Below are positions 6,236-12,426 of a DNA stretch of 12,426 nt, piece by piece. A model generated the notes under the pieces. It saw only the letters and a program-made list of their open reading frames with translations, did not search any database and was not told where the DNA came from. Each line of letters begins with the position of its first letter. The first letter of the stretch is position 1. This stretch comes from Bacillota bacterium. GTDB lineage: Bacteria > Bacillota > Clostridia > Christensenellales > SZUA-584. The translations under genes were made by a program, and so were the position numbers. The stretch covers positions 1 to 12,426 of the forward strand of contig JAEWQS010000113.1 of assembly GCA_023399095.1 (NCBI GenBank), given 5' to 3'.

Positions 6236-7859
6236 AATATGGGTCTTAACAAAAATAATGCTGAAGGGCGGCGGTTCTTCAGACGATAAAAAGAAAAAAA
6301 GCCGTGTGTGGCTTGTGCTGCTGTTGTTGTTCGCTTTTGGCAGCTTCGCGTTTTCCGTTATGTTTATGACATTCGGGCTGTACGATCTGCTAAGCACGAT
6401 GGGCTCGGCGGAGGCGATACTGCCGCTTGCGTTTGGTGCCACATCCATGGTCATATTCTTTTTCGGCATCTTCTATGTGGTGTCGGTCATGTATCACGCG
6501 AACGATGTGCAGATCATGCTGGGGCTTCCGCTGAGGCCGTACGAGATACTCGGCGCAAAGCTGACTACGCTTATTGTTTACGAGTATATATTTGAAGCTT
6601 TTATTCTGCTCCCGATGCTGGTGGCATATGGTATAAAGAGCGGAGCGGATATTTTCTACATCCTCTATTCAACGGTGCTGTTTGCGTTGCTGCCCATTAT
6701 CGCTCTTGTGATGGCGGCCATTATTGTGATGCTCGTGATGCGTTTTACGCGCTTCGGGAAGAACAAACAGGTATTTAACTTTGTGGGAGGCATCTTAGCG
6801 CTGGGGCTCGCGATCGGGTTTAATATCGCTATTCAAACGTCTGTCAACGATTTGAGCGCCGATCAGATTCTTGCGCTTACGACAGGGCAGTCGTCGCTGA
6901 CAGTGCTGCTCAGCCGCATCTTCCCCGGTATCGGTTTTGCGGCCAATGCGCTGATTAGCAGCGCTTCATTGGCAGGGCTTTGGAACCTACTGTTGTTTGT
7001 GGTCTGCGCGGCAGCGGCGGTGGCGTTGTTCTTAGGATTCGGGCAGCTGCTGTACTTTAAAGGTCTTGCAGGGGTCACCGAAGCGGCAGCAAAAAGAAAA
7101 AGCCTCTCATCACAAGAGCTTGACAAGAGCACCGCGAGCACACCTGTGGCCAGAGCGTATGTGATGAAAGAACTGCGCTTGCTTGTGCGTTCGCCCATTG
7201 CGTTTTTGAACTGCGTGCTGATGAATTTCTTATGGCCGGTGCTGATTATTGTCATGCTCATCGGCGGGGGACAGCTCGAAACACTAAAGCCTTATATAGA
7301 AACGATGAACAGTGGCTTGCTGATTGCGATACTCGTGGGATTTGGCGCATTCATTTCCTCAGCGAACGCGATCACAAGCACCGCGATATCAAGAGAGGGC
7401 AAAACACTGTATTTTACGAAGTACATTCCGGTAAGCATGAGCAAGCAGCTCACCGCCAAAGCGATGTCGGGCATATTGCTTTCGGGTGTCGGCATACTGT
7501 TCCTGTCCGTGGTGGCTGTGTTTTTGGGTACGGGCATCATAACCGCTGTGATCGCTTTTGTGTTGGGTATTGTGACCACGGTCGCCAGCTCCTTCGCAGG
7601 ACTGATTATCGATGCGGCCCGTCCTAAGCTCTCATGGATGAATGAACAGCAGGCAATTAAGCAGAATATGAATGTCATGCTTCACATGCTTTTGGGTGTG
7701 CTGTTTGCGGCAGTCATCATTGTGCCTGTTGCTGTCGCCGGGTTCTCTGAGATCGTTGCCATCATTTATGTGGCCGTTGTGGCAGTGATATTGGCTGTGG
7801 TGCTTCGGCAGCGTGTGGTTTCGGGAGCGGCGAAGAAGCTTTTACAGATGGATGTTTGA
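6228..7859 (+). CDS. ABC-2 type exporter permease
   Basis: The 543-residue membrane protein has about twelve hydrophobic helices (for example near 28-50, 67-95, 145-178, 258-285, 333-353, 418-440 and 489-536) and is large for a single ABC-2 permease, as if two six-helix halves were joined. A charged linker near 286-315 separates the halves. Conserved stretches seen in the putative-ABC-exporter permease family (PF16949-like, from memory) are SREGKTLYFTKYIP (388-401) and DAARPKLSWMNEQQAIKQN (462-480), both on predicted cytoplasmic loops. It should pair with the ATPase encoded immediately upstream. Translation starts at the ATG inside the end of that gene, with GGAG at 6214-6217. The substrate cannot be read from the sequence. 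Confidence 0.88.
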   Translation: MHKIWVLTKIMLKGGGSSDDKKKKSRVWLVLLLLFAFGSFAFSVMFMTFGLYDLLSTMGSAEAILPLAFGATSMVIFFFGIFYVVSVMYHANDVQIMLGLPLRPYEILGAKLTTLIVYEYIFEAFILLPMLVAYGIKSGADIFYILYSTVLFALLPIIALVMAAIIVMLVMRFTRFGKNKQVFNFVGGILALGLAIGFNIAIQTSVNDLSADQILALTTGQSSLTVLLSRIFPGIGFAANALISSASLAGLWNLLLFVVCAAAAVALFLGFGQLLYFKGLAGVTEAAAKRKSLSSQELDKSTASTPVARAYVMKELRLLVRSPIAFLNCVLMNFLWPVLIIVMLIGGGQLETLKPYIETMNSGLLIAILVGFGAFISSANAITSTAISREGKTLYFTKYIPVSMSKQLTAKAMSGILLSGVGILFLSVVAVFLGTGIITAVIAFVLGIVTTVASSFAGLIIDAARPKLSWMNEQQAIKQNMNVMLHMLLGVLFAAVIIVPVAVAGFSEIVAIIYVAVVAVILAVVLRQRVVSGAAKKLLQMDV

Positions 7860-7884
7860 TTCTCTGATAAAGGTGTGATATTGT
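7856..7884 (+). promoter_or_regulatory. Possible promoter of the lemA gene
   Basis: TTGATT (7856-7861) and TATTGT (7879-7884) are 17 bp apart, with an extended -10 TG at 7876-7877. The -35 overlaps the permease stop codon. If real, the lemA unit can be expressed apart from the exporter; readthrough from the exporter is also possible because no terminator lies between them. Confidence 0.4.
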
Positions 7885-7928
7885 CAGTATTAAGATATAT
7901 AAAATATGTGGAGTAAGGAGTAAGAACT

Positions 7929-8480
7929 ATGGTAATTGCGATTATCGGCGGAATTCTGTTAATCCTCATCATATGGATCATCGCGTCGTACAACGGCTTT
8001 GTGAAGCTCAAAAACAGCATCGAAGAAGCCTTCTCGACAATGGATGTTTATCTCAAAAAGAGATATGATTTGATCCCCAATCTCGTGGAAACGGTGAAGG
8101 GCTATGCAAGCCACGAGAAAGATACGCTGGAGCGCGTGATTGCGGCGCGCAATGCTGCTGCCTCTGCGACCACGATGGAAGGGCGCATTGAAGGCGAAAA
8201 CGAACTGCAGGGTGTTTTGAAAAGCCTGTTCGCGCTCGCCGAGGCCTATCCCGATCTCAAGGCCAACACGAACTTTTTAGAGCTGCAGGGTGAACTGCGG
8301 CGTATGGAAGAAGAGATCGCGAACTCGAGAAAGTACTACAACGCGGTTGTGAAGACGTATAACACCAAGAGAGAGATGTTCCCGAGCTCTATCATCGCGG
8401 GGCTGTTCCACTTTGATAAGAAACCTCTCTTTGAGGTGGGTAACGAGCAGGAAAGAGAGAACGTCAAGGTTCAGTTTTAA
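7929..8480 (+). CDS. lemA: LemA family protein
   Basis: This 183-residue protein is anchored by an N-terminal helix (about 2-20), followed by a long alpha-helical domain. Family hallmarks are RYDLIPNLVETVKGYASHE (45-63), YPDLKANTNFLELQ (107-120) and RMEEEIANSRKYYNAVVKTYN (125-145), ending in the usual FEV segment. LemA was first named for an epitope displayed on Listeria antigens; its biochemical role is unsettled. Across bacteria it is often next to membrane proteins of the TPM or DUF2207 kind, as here. The start has AAGGAG at 7915-7920. A 69-bp gap separates it from the permease gene. Function in this organism is unknown, though the location points to the cell envelope. Confidence 0.95.
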   Translation: MVIAIIGGILLILIIWIIASYNGFVKLKNSIEEAFSTMDVYLKKRYDLIPNLVETVKGYASHEKDTLERVIAARNAAASATTMEGRIEGENELQGVLKSLFALAEAYPDLKANTNFLELQGELRRMEEEIANSRKYYNAVVKTYNTKREMFPSSIIAGLFHFDKKPLFEVGNEQERENVKVQF

Positions 8481-8494
8481 TTGAACAATACATT

Positions 8495-8534
8495 CGGGCG
8501 CGGCCAAAGGGCTTGCGCCCGTTTCCGTGTTTTG
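8495..8534 (+). terminator. GC-rich hairpin between lemA and the DUF2207 gene
   Basis: CGGGCGC (8495-8501) pairs with GCGCCCG (8515-8521), and GCC (8503-8505) pairs with GGC (8510-8512) above it. The sequence after it is T-rich but broken (GTTTCCGTGTTTT). It could be a leaky terminator or an mRNA-stabilising structure that sets lemA above the downstream gene; I see no promoter after it. Confidence 0.5.
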
Positions 8535-8549
8535 GAATAAGGAGGGCTC

Positions 8550-10454
8550 ATGAAAAAACTGTTATTGGCGCTGCTGGTGGCGCTGATGCTCTGCATACCT
8601 GGTGTGGCTTTGGCGGATGAAGGCTATGACATCACCGATTATGATGTGCATATCAAAGTGTCGGAAAACAACGTGCTGGATGTGGTGGAACGGCTCACGC
8701 TGGATTTTACGCAGGAGAGGCATGGCTTCTATTACTATCTGCAGGTTCGCGGTGAGGGCTGGTATTACATCGACGACGAGTGGGTATCAAGGAATTATAA
8801 TCAGCATATTTCCGATTTTAATGTATACGGAACGCCGTTCGACCTCTCGCGTGATGGAGACTATTTGACCGCTAAAATCGGTGACAAAGATACGTATGTG
8901 TCCGGAAAGCAGGAGTATATTATCTCGTACAAATTGGATATGGGAGATAACGGCTACAAAGAGTTCGATGAGTTTTACAGGAATATCATCAATTGCGCGT
9001 ACGGGGACACCATACAAAACGCGAGCTTTATCATAGAATTGCCCAAGGATTTCGATGAATCGCTTGTGAATGTGACGATGGGGGCATATGGTAGCTCCGA
9101 TAATACGGGAGTCGAATGGGAAAAGGACGGCAGCATGTTAAAAGGCCATGCGCTGCGCCCCATGACGGGCGGCGATGTCATGACGATACGCATGGAGTTT
9201 CCCGACGATTATTTCGTGAACGAGACGGTGCTGCAGCCTTGGGATTATGCGCTCTATATCATTAGCGGACTGCTTGTGCTGCTGGCGCTCATACTATGGA
9301 TCGCTTTTGGGCGCGACAATAAGCTTTTCCCCACAGTGGAGTTCTACGCGCCGGACGGTATGACATCGGCGGAGGCCGGATATGTGATCGACGGCTGTGT
9401 GGATGACAAGGATGTGGTGTCGCTGATACTTTACTGGGCGGACAAAGGGTATTTGAGGATCGACGAGAAGGAGAAGAAGGAATTCGAGCTTGTGAAGCTC
9501 AAAGACCTCACCAATGCCAAAGCCTTTGAGAAGGCAATGTTTAACAAGCTGTTTGCCAAGGGCGACGCTGTGGCGCTATCCAGCCTGAAGTACAGCTTTT
9601 ACACCACGATGTCCAGCACCAAAACGGGTGTCAGCGGCTATTTTGAGAGCTCGCCCGATCGCCAGATATACACGAAAGCGTCCAAACGCGCGCGTGCCTT
9701 CATGGGCATTGCCACCATGCTTCCCATTGGACTTGCGCTGTTCCGCTTTGTCTACAGTGAGTCGTATGAGTTTATTTCCGCATTTGTTGTGGCGATTATG
9801 GTCAGTACGCTTATCAGCTTCCCTGTGTTCATGCTGGCGCGTGTGGCGGAAAAGTGGCGCTCGACGAAAAAGAGCAGCCGCAACGCCCAGTTGATTGTAT
9901 CCGTCATTGTTCTTGGCTTGGTACTGCTGGGTTATATCGCTATTATGCCGGCGGTGTTTGATATCAGAGCCTGGGGTGTTATTCTGGCGACAGCTGGAGC
10001 CACGCTCATCATGCTTCTGCTCACCATTATCATGAGGAAGCGTACAAAGCAGGGCGACGAATGGCTTGCGAAGCTGATCGGATTCAAGGAGTTTATCGAC
10101 AAAGCCGAGAAGGACAGAATACGCGTGCTGGTGGAACAGAATCCATCGTATTTCTATAACGTGCTGCCTTATGCCTATGTGCTTGGCGTGACGGATAAAT
10201 GGGCGAAGAACTTTGAAGGCATCGGCGTGGAGCCGCCGAACTGGTACAGAGGCTACTACGGTTCGCCGATGTTCAACACGCTGCTGTTTGCAAGCATGAT
10301 GACACACAACATGTCTCAGTTCCAGTCGACAATGGTTTCAAAGCCGACTCCGCAGGGCGGAAGCGGCGGCGGCTTCTCGGGTGGCGGCGGTTTTGGCGGC
10401 GGCGGTTTCTCGGGCGGCGGCTTTGGCGGCGGCGGCGCAGGCGGCAGCTGGTAA
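8550..10454 (+). CDS. DUF2207 membrane protein with Gly-rich C-terminus
   Basis: The 634-residue protein has a signal peptide (1-22, likely cleaved after VALA), an extracellular beta-rich DUF2207 domain (about 25-225), a first TM helix (233-254) and a cytoplasmic stretch with YVIDGCVDDKDVVSLILYWA near 278-297. Four more TM helices follow (about 384-403, 408-430, 446-467 and 473-495). The conserved segments GDEWLAKLIGFKEFI (502-516) and FYNVLPYAYVLGV (535-547) come next. It ends in a Gly-Ser-Phe repeat tail (603-632) and a final GSW, typical of the family. The function of DUF2207 proteins is not established. The start has AAGGAGGG at 8538-8545. Next to lemA, it probably forms a functional pair at the membrane. 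The bidirectional terminator closes the unit. Confidence 0.92.
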   Translation: MKKLLLALLVALMLCIPGVALADEGYDITDYDVHIKVSENNVLDVVERLTLDFTQERHGFYYYLQVRGEGWYYIDDEWVSRNYNQHISDFNVYGTPFDLSRDGDYLTAKIGDKDTYVSGKQEYIISYKLDMGDNGYKEFDEFYRNIINCAYGDTIQNASFIIELPKDFDESLVNVTMGAYGSSDNTGVEWEKDGSMLKGHALRPMTGGDVMTIRMEFPDDYFVNETVLQPWDYALYIISGLLVLLALILWIAFGRDNKLFPTVEFYAPDGMTSAEAGYVIDGCVDDKDVVSLILYWADKGYLRIDEKEKKEFELVKLKDLTNAKAFEKAMFNKLFAKGDAVALSSLKYSFYTTMSSTKTGVSGYFESSPDRQIYTKASKRARAFMGIATMLPIGLALFRFVYSESYEFISAFVVAIMVSTLISFPVFMLARVAEKWRSTKKSSRNAQLIVSVIVLGLVLLGYIAIMPAVFDIRAWGVILATAGATLIMLLLTIIMRKRTKQGDEWLAKLIGFKEFIDKAEKDRIRVLVEQNPSYFYNVLPYAYVLGVTDKWAKNFEGIGVEPPNWYRGYYGSPMFNTLLFASMMTHNMSQFQSTMVSKPTPQGGSGGGFSGGGGFGGGGFSGGGFGGGGAGGSW

Positions 10455-10472
10455 TCGCATAATACAAGGCAC

Positions 10473-10499
10473 AAAAGGACTCTTAGCGGAGTCCTTTTT
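10473..10499. terminator. Bidirectional rho-independent terminator
   Basis: AAAAGGACTC (10473-10482) and GAGTCCTTTT (10489-10498) form a 10-bp stem with loop TTAGCG, followed by T on the plus strand and by TTTT on the minus strand. It closes the DUF2207 unit and probably also the converging lipoprotein gene. Confidence 0.88.
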
Positions 10500-10525
10500 G
10501 AATGGCGATAAATGCGTACATATAT

Positions 10526-10541
10526 AAGCATATCCGATTAT
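10526..10541 (+). repeat. 16-bp direct repeat, copy 1 (intergenic)
   Basis: The 16 bases AAGCATATCCGATTAT recur exactly at 12138-12153 inside the peroxiredoxin gene. AATGGCG stands upstream of both copies (10501-10507 and 12127-12133), with 18 extra bases between it and the repeat in the intergenic copy. After the repeat the next five bases differ at two positions. It may be a remnant of a peroxiredoxin fragment. Confidence 0.5.
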
Positions 10542-10563
10542 TGCAGTAAATGAGTTTATCTGT

Positions 10564-10860
10564 TCAACTATTGATATTAAACATCAGCCACTCATGATCC
10601 TCTAACGAGAAAAGCTGCAAACTCATTTTGTCATCAACTTCGTGTCTCAGTATCGATATCAGAGCTGTTTTGTTTGAAAAAGGTTCTGCATATCCAAATT
10701 GAAGTGGTATGGCAACAGAATCTGGATCTGGCTTTTGAACGTATGGCATTCCGTTGCTATCAAAAAGCATAATTGCATTGGTCTTTGGAAACACGTCATA
10801 CCCATATCCGAATGTCTTGAATGAAGCTATATTCCCGGACATCAGATCAAGCAACATCAC
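10564..10860 (-). pseudogene. 3' part of the amber-split lipoprotein gene
   Basis: This is the in-frame continuation of the gene at 10888-11730. After the TAG at 10888-10890 the same frame stays open to a TGA at 10564-10566, adding 107 codons. The residues just past the stop, LHKTENHEEVMLLDLMSGNI, continue the beta-strand pattern of the upstream part. A GTG at 10858-10860 or the ATG at 10855-10857 could restart translation, and GAAGAGG lies immediately before the GTG; spacing is too tight for an efficient start. By itself this piece (98 residues from the GTG) has no signal peptide and no recognised domain, so it is more likely a severed C-terminus than a gene. Confidence 0.7.
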
Positions 10861-10887
10861 CTCTTCGTGATTTTCTGTTTTGTGAAG

Positions 10888-11730
10888 CTATAAATATTGC
10901 CCGTTTACAAGAGAGCAGTAATTTATTCGTTCGGAGAAAAACGAGCTCCATTTATCTTCAATGAAGCCAGCCTCAACTTTGTTATCAATTCGCTTTATTA
11001 CCAAGGTGTTCTTATAAACACCAAAGAATTCGATCACATTATCGACAATAACCTGATCCGATGATTCGCCATTAGCAAACAGAACTTGCAATCCATCATA
11101 ATAAATCACCCCATCCTTCAATAAATGAATATTCTGTTCACTCACATCCGGAATGATGGATTTAATTGATGTTGCAGTCACATTCCTTGACACAGGGTCT
11201 AAGCAATAGAGTTTGCTTTCTCCTGTAAGTATGTATAACAGTGATTCATCATCCGCCCATTGTATTTTTCTGATTGGCGATAGTGGTTTCACATTATACA
11301 AGGTTTCATTCTCTGTGTCCCAAAGATAAAATGCACTGGGGTCCCTGGCATCAAAGATACAGATAAACCGACCGTCACAGCTTACCGTGAATATCTCATA
11401 ATTTTTGATAAATTCAATCGTCTGGTCGATGTTTTGGTATTCCTGTGGGAAGAGTTGACTCACCGGTATGGTTTGTTCACACGAATACGCATCGTTTTCA
11501 TACATCCATTTTGATAGCGTGAATCCATTTTTCATGTAGAGACACTGCTCGTGGTAATTGAGCAGCTCAAAATAGAAACCATCATGTGTGTCGGTATTCG
11601 CCTCTTCTCCGCTTTGGATAATATGACTGACGTCTTGAATCTGCCAATCTGACGTAAAAGAACTGCAGCCATAACCGGTTATTAATAATGCAAAGACTAA
11701 ACTTATAATGACACATTTCTTTTGACACAT
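10888..11730 (-). CDS. Putative lipoprotein with beta-propeller-like repeats, truncated by TAG
   Basis: The 280 residues begin with a basic start and hydrophobic stretch (6-18), then ITGYGCSS, where C22 would be lipidated; the lipobox is imperfect (Gly at -3). The rest is repeated short strands such as GRFICIFDARDPSAFYLWDT and IQWADDESLLYILTGESKLY, which resemble blades of a WD40-like propeller, but I do not recognise a family. One TAG codon (10888-10890) ends the frame after NGQYL, although the same frame stays open for 107 more codons, so the intact protein would be 388 residues. AAGGAG lies 15 nt from the ATG, a long spacing, and no other in-frame start exists nearby. The gene is AT-rich compared with its neighbours. 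It is probably an acquired gene in decay, or read through at low level. Confidence 0.75.
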   Translation of the reverse strand: MCQKKCVIISLVFALLITGYGCSSFTSDWQIQDVSHIIQSGEEANTDTHDGFYFELLNYHEQCLYMKNGFTLSKWMYENDAYSCEQTIPVSQLFPQEYQNIDQTIEFIKNYEIFTVSCDGRFICIFDARDPSAFYLWDTENETLYNVKPLSPIRKIQWADDESLLYILTGESKLYCLDPVSRNVTATSIKSIIPDVSEQNIHLLKDGVIYYDGLQVLFANGESSDQVIVDNVIEFFGVYKNTLVIKRIDNKVEAGFIEDKWSSFFSERINYCSLVNGQYL

Positions 11731-11828
11731 ATGTTTTTTACAAGTCTCCTTACCATAATGTGAAATATTGGTAACATTTAATCTCGCTTATTAGCAAACA
11801 GAAAAAGCGAAAAACTCCTATTGCAAGT

Positions 11829-11858
11829 ATAATATAACAATAAATAACAATATTGCAA
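11829..11858 (-). promoter_or_regulatory. Possible promoter of the split lipoprotein gene
   Basis: On the minus strand TTGCAA (11853-11858) lies 18 bp from TATTAT (11829-11834). A second palindromic TTGCAA (11821-11826), in an identical TATTGCAA context 32 bp away, falls near the expected transcript start. The two sites could be operator half-sites three helical turns apart. The remainder of 11731-12000 holds only AT-rich leader sequence and the region before the peroxiredoxin gene. Confidence 0.35.
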
Positions 11859-11912
11859 TTAGAGAATGAAATAAAAGCGAATCTGCTTACCGCGGCCTGT
11901 GAGGGCACAAGA

Positions 11913-11928
11913 TTAGATTCTTAGATTC
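11913..11928 (+). repeat. Tandem TTAGATTC repeat upstream of the peroxiredoxin gene
   Basis: TTAGATTC occurs twice head to tail (11913-11920, 11921-11928), about 75 bp before the peroxiredoxin start. It does not resemble a PerR or Fur box. I could not identify a convincing promoter for the peroxiredoxin gene; TATAGT at 11960-11965 is a possible -10 with no matching -35. Confidence 0.45.
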
Positions 11929-12000
11929 AGCCCGCCGCACACCAGACAATCGCCTTGAATATAGTAAAGAGAATAAAGTTGAAAGGTGAGTGTCAAAGAC

Positions 12001-12426
12001 ATGAGCTGTTATCAAAGAAGAAATGTACCGATGCAACCAGTGCCGGCTCCTGTGGTGGATGCGACGGTGACAATCGCGCCGCCCGGATTGGGTGATCCGG
12101 CACCCGAATTTACTGCCATGACGACGAATGGCGTGAAAAGCATATCCGATTATCGCGGCAGATGGGTGATTCTGTTTAGTCATCCGGGAGATTTTACGCC
12201 TGTATGTACGACGGAATTCATTGCATTTGCGCAACGCTATCAGGATTTTAAGGACAGAAATGCGGAGTTGCTTGGTCTCTCAATCGACTCAAATTCTTCA
12301 CATATCGCTTGGATTATCAACATATACCGTAACACAGGCATAGAGATACCGTTCCCTATTATTGAAGACAGGGACATGGCCATTGCCCGAATGTACGGCA
12401 TGATTCAGCCGGGAGTCAGCGGCACC
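12001..12426 (+). CDS. Peroxiredoxin, Prx6-like, cut by the window end
   Basis: The first 142 residues are present; the 3' end lies outside the window. Peroxiredoxins reduce hydrogen peroxide and organic hydroperoxides in the cytoplasm through a peroxidatic cysteine. The active-site signature is complete: SHPGDFTPVCTTE (60-72), containing the PxxxTxxC pattern with P62, T66 and peroxidatic C69. The downstream LGLSIDSNSSHIAWI (91-105) and IPFPIIEDRDMAIARMYGM (116-134) match the Prx6/AhpC-like fold. An unusual N-terminal extension of about 30 residues, rich in Pro and Val and with a Cys at 3, precedes the conserved GDPAPEFTA. AAGGTGAG at 11983-11990 supports the ATG at 12001. Whether a resolving cysteine exists depends on the missing part. 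Residues 46-51 are encoded by the 16-bp repeat that also lies at 10526-10541. Confidence 0.93.
   Translation, partial: MSCYQRRNVPMQPVPAPVVDATVTIAPPGLGDPAPEFTAMTTNGVKSISDYRGRWVILFSHPGDFTPVCTTEFIAFAQRYQDFKDRNAELLGLSIDSNSSHIAWIINIYRNTGIEIPFPIIEDRDMAIARMYGMIQPGVSGT

Noticed and set aside
9576..10307. 243-codon open frame on the minus strand inside the DUF2207 gene
   Set aside because: It is antisense to conserved DUF2207 sequence and its composition (many His, Arg, Gln) is typical of a codon-bias shadow.
10358..10451. GGC-rich repeats at the end of the DUF2207 gene as a possible DNA repeat element
   Set aside because: They encode the Gly-rich tail typical of this protein family, so protein-level low complexity explains them.
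11887..11896. TTACCGCGGC, identical to part of a conserved 16S rRNA region in antisense
   Set aside because: Only ten bases match and the flanking sequence does not follow rRNA, so it is chance.
11887..12234. 115-codon minus-strand frame overlapping the peroxiredoxin start
   Set aside because: It covers the peroxiredoxin active-site coding region in antisense and has no recognisable protein features.
1..12426. CRISPR arrays, tRNA or rRNA genes, insertion sequences, toxin-antitoxin or defence genes
   Set aside because: No regularly spaced repeats, cloverleaf-like sequences, transposase motifs or known defence domains were seen on either strand.

Overview
The window reads like part of a Clostridia-type Firmicutes chromosome. 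The evidence is strong AGGAGG-like ribosome binding sites, sigma-A promoters with TGn extended -10 elements, a PdaB-like polysaccharide deacetylase, a COG2509 flavoprotein, and a LemA/DUF2207 pair. Most genes have moderate GC. The stretch from about 10500 to 11990 is visibly richer in A and T. I cannot name a genus from the sequence alone.

Layout. At 92-921 a small DUF6713-like membrane protein (+) converges on methylglyoxal synthase (-). At 1146-2541 a membrane-anchored polysaccharide deacetylase is followed after 22 bp by a tandem OB-fold, SSB-like protein. At 2676-4073 a COG2509 FAD-dependent dehydrogenase has its own sigma-A promoter. At 4177-5262 there is a six-TM GGDEF diguanylate cyclase closed by a strong terminator. 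At 5355-7859 a promoter with MerR-type architecture, plus a second promoter, reads into an ABC exporter (ATPase and permease, overlapping by 8 nt). At 7929-10454 come LemA and a DUF2207 membrane protein with a Gly-rich tail, closed by a probably bidirectional terminator. At 10564-11730 (-) lies an AT-rich gene for a putative lipoprotein, split by one in-frame TAG codon. From 12001 to the end is the 5' part of a Prx6-like peroxiredoxin.

Functional reading. The genes are mostly short independent units. The closest to a system is 5355-10454, where a MerR-type promoter, an ABC-2 exporter, LemA and DUF2207 all lie on one strand and act at the membrane. An inducible envelope-stress or export module is a reasonable inference, but nothing in the window shows the substrate or the inducer, and no merR gene is present. 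Methylglyoxal synthase, the flavoprotein and the peroxiredoxin concern carbonyl or redox metabolism but are not co-transcribed.

I did not find a convincing new defence, mobile or CRISPR system. The observations most worth checking are the amber-interrupted lipoprotein gene, the MerR-type operator, the competing hairpins upstream of the cyclase, and a 16-bp match between the peroxiredoxin gene and the intergenic region beyond the broken gene.
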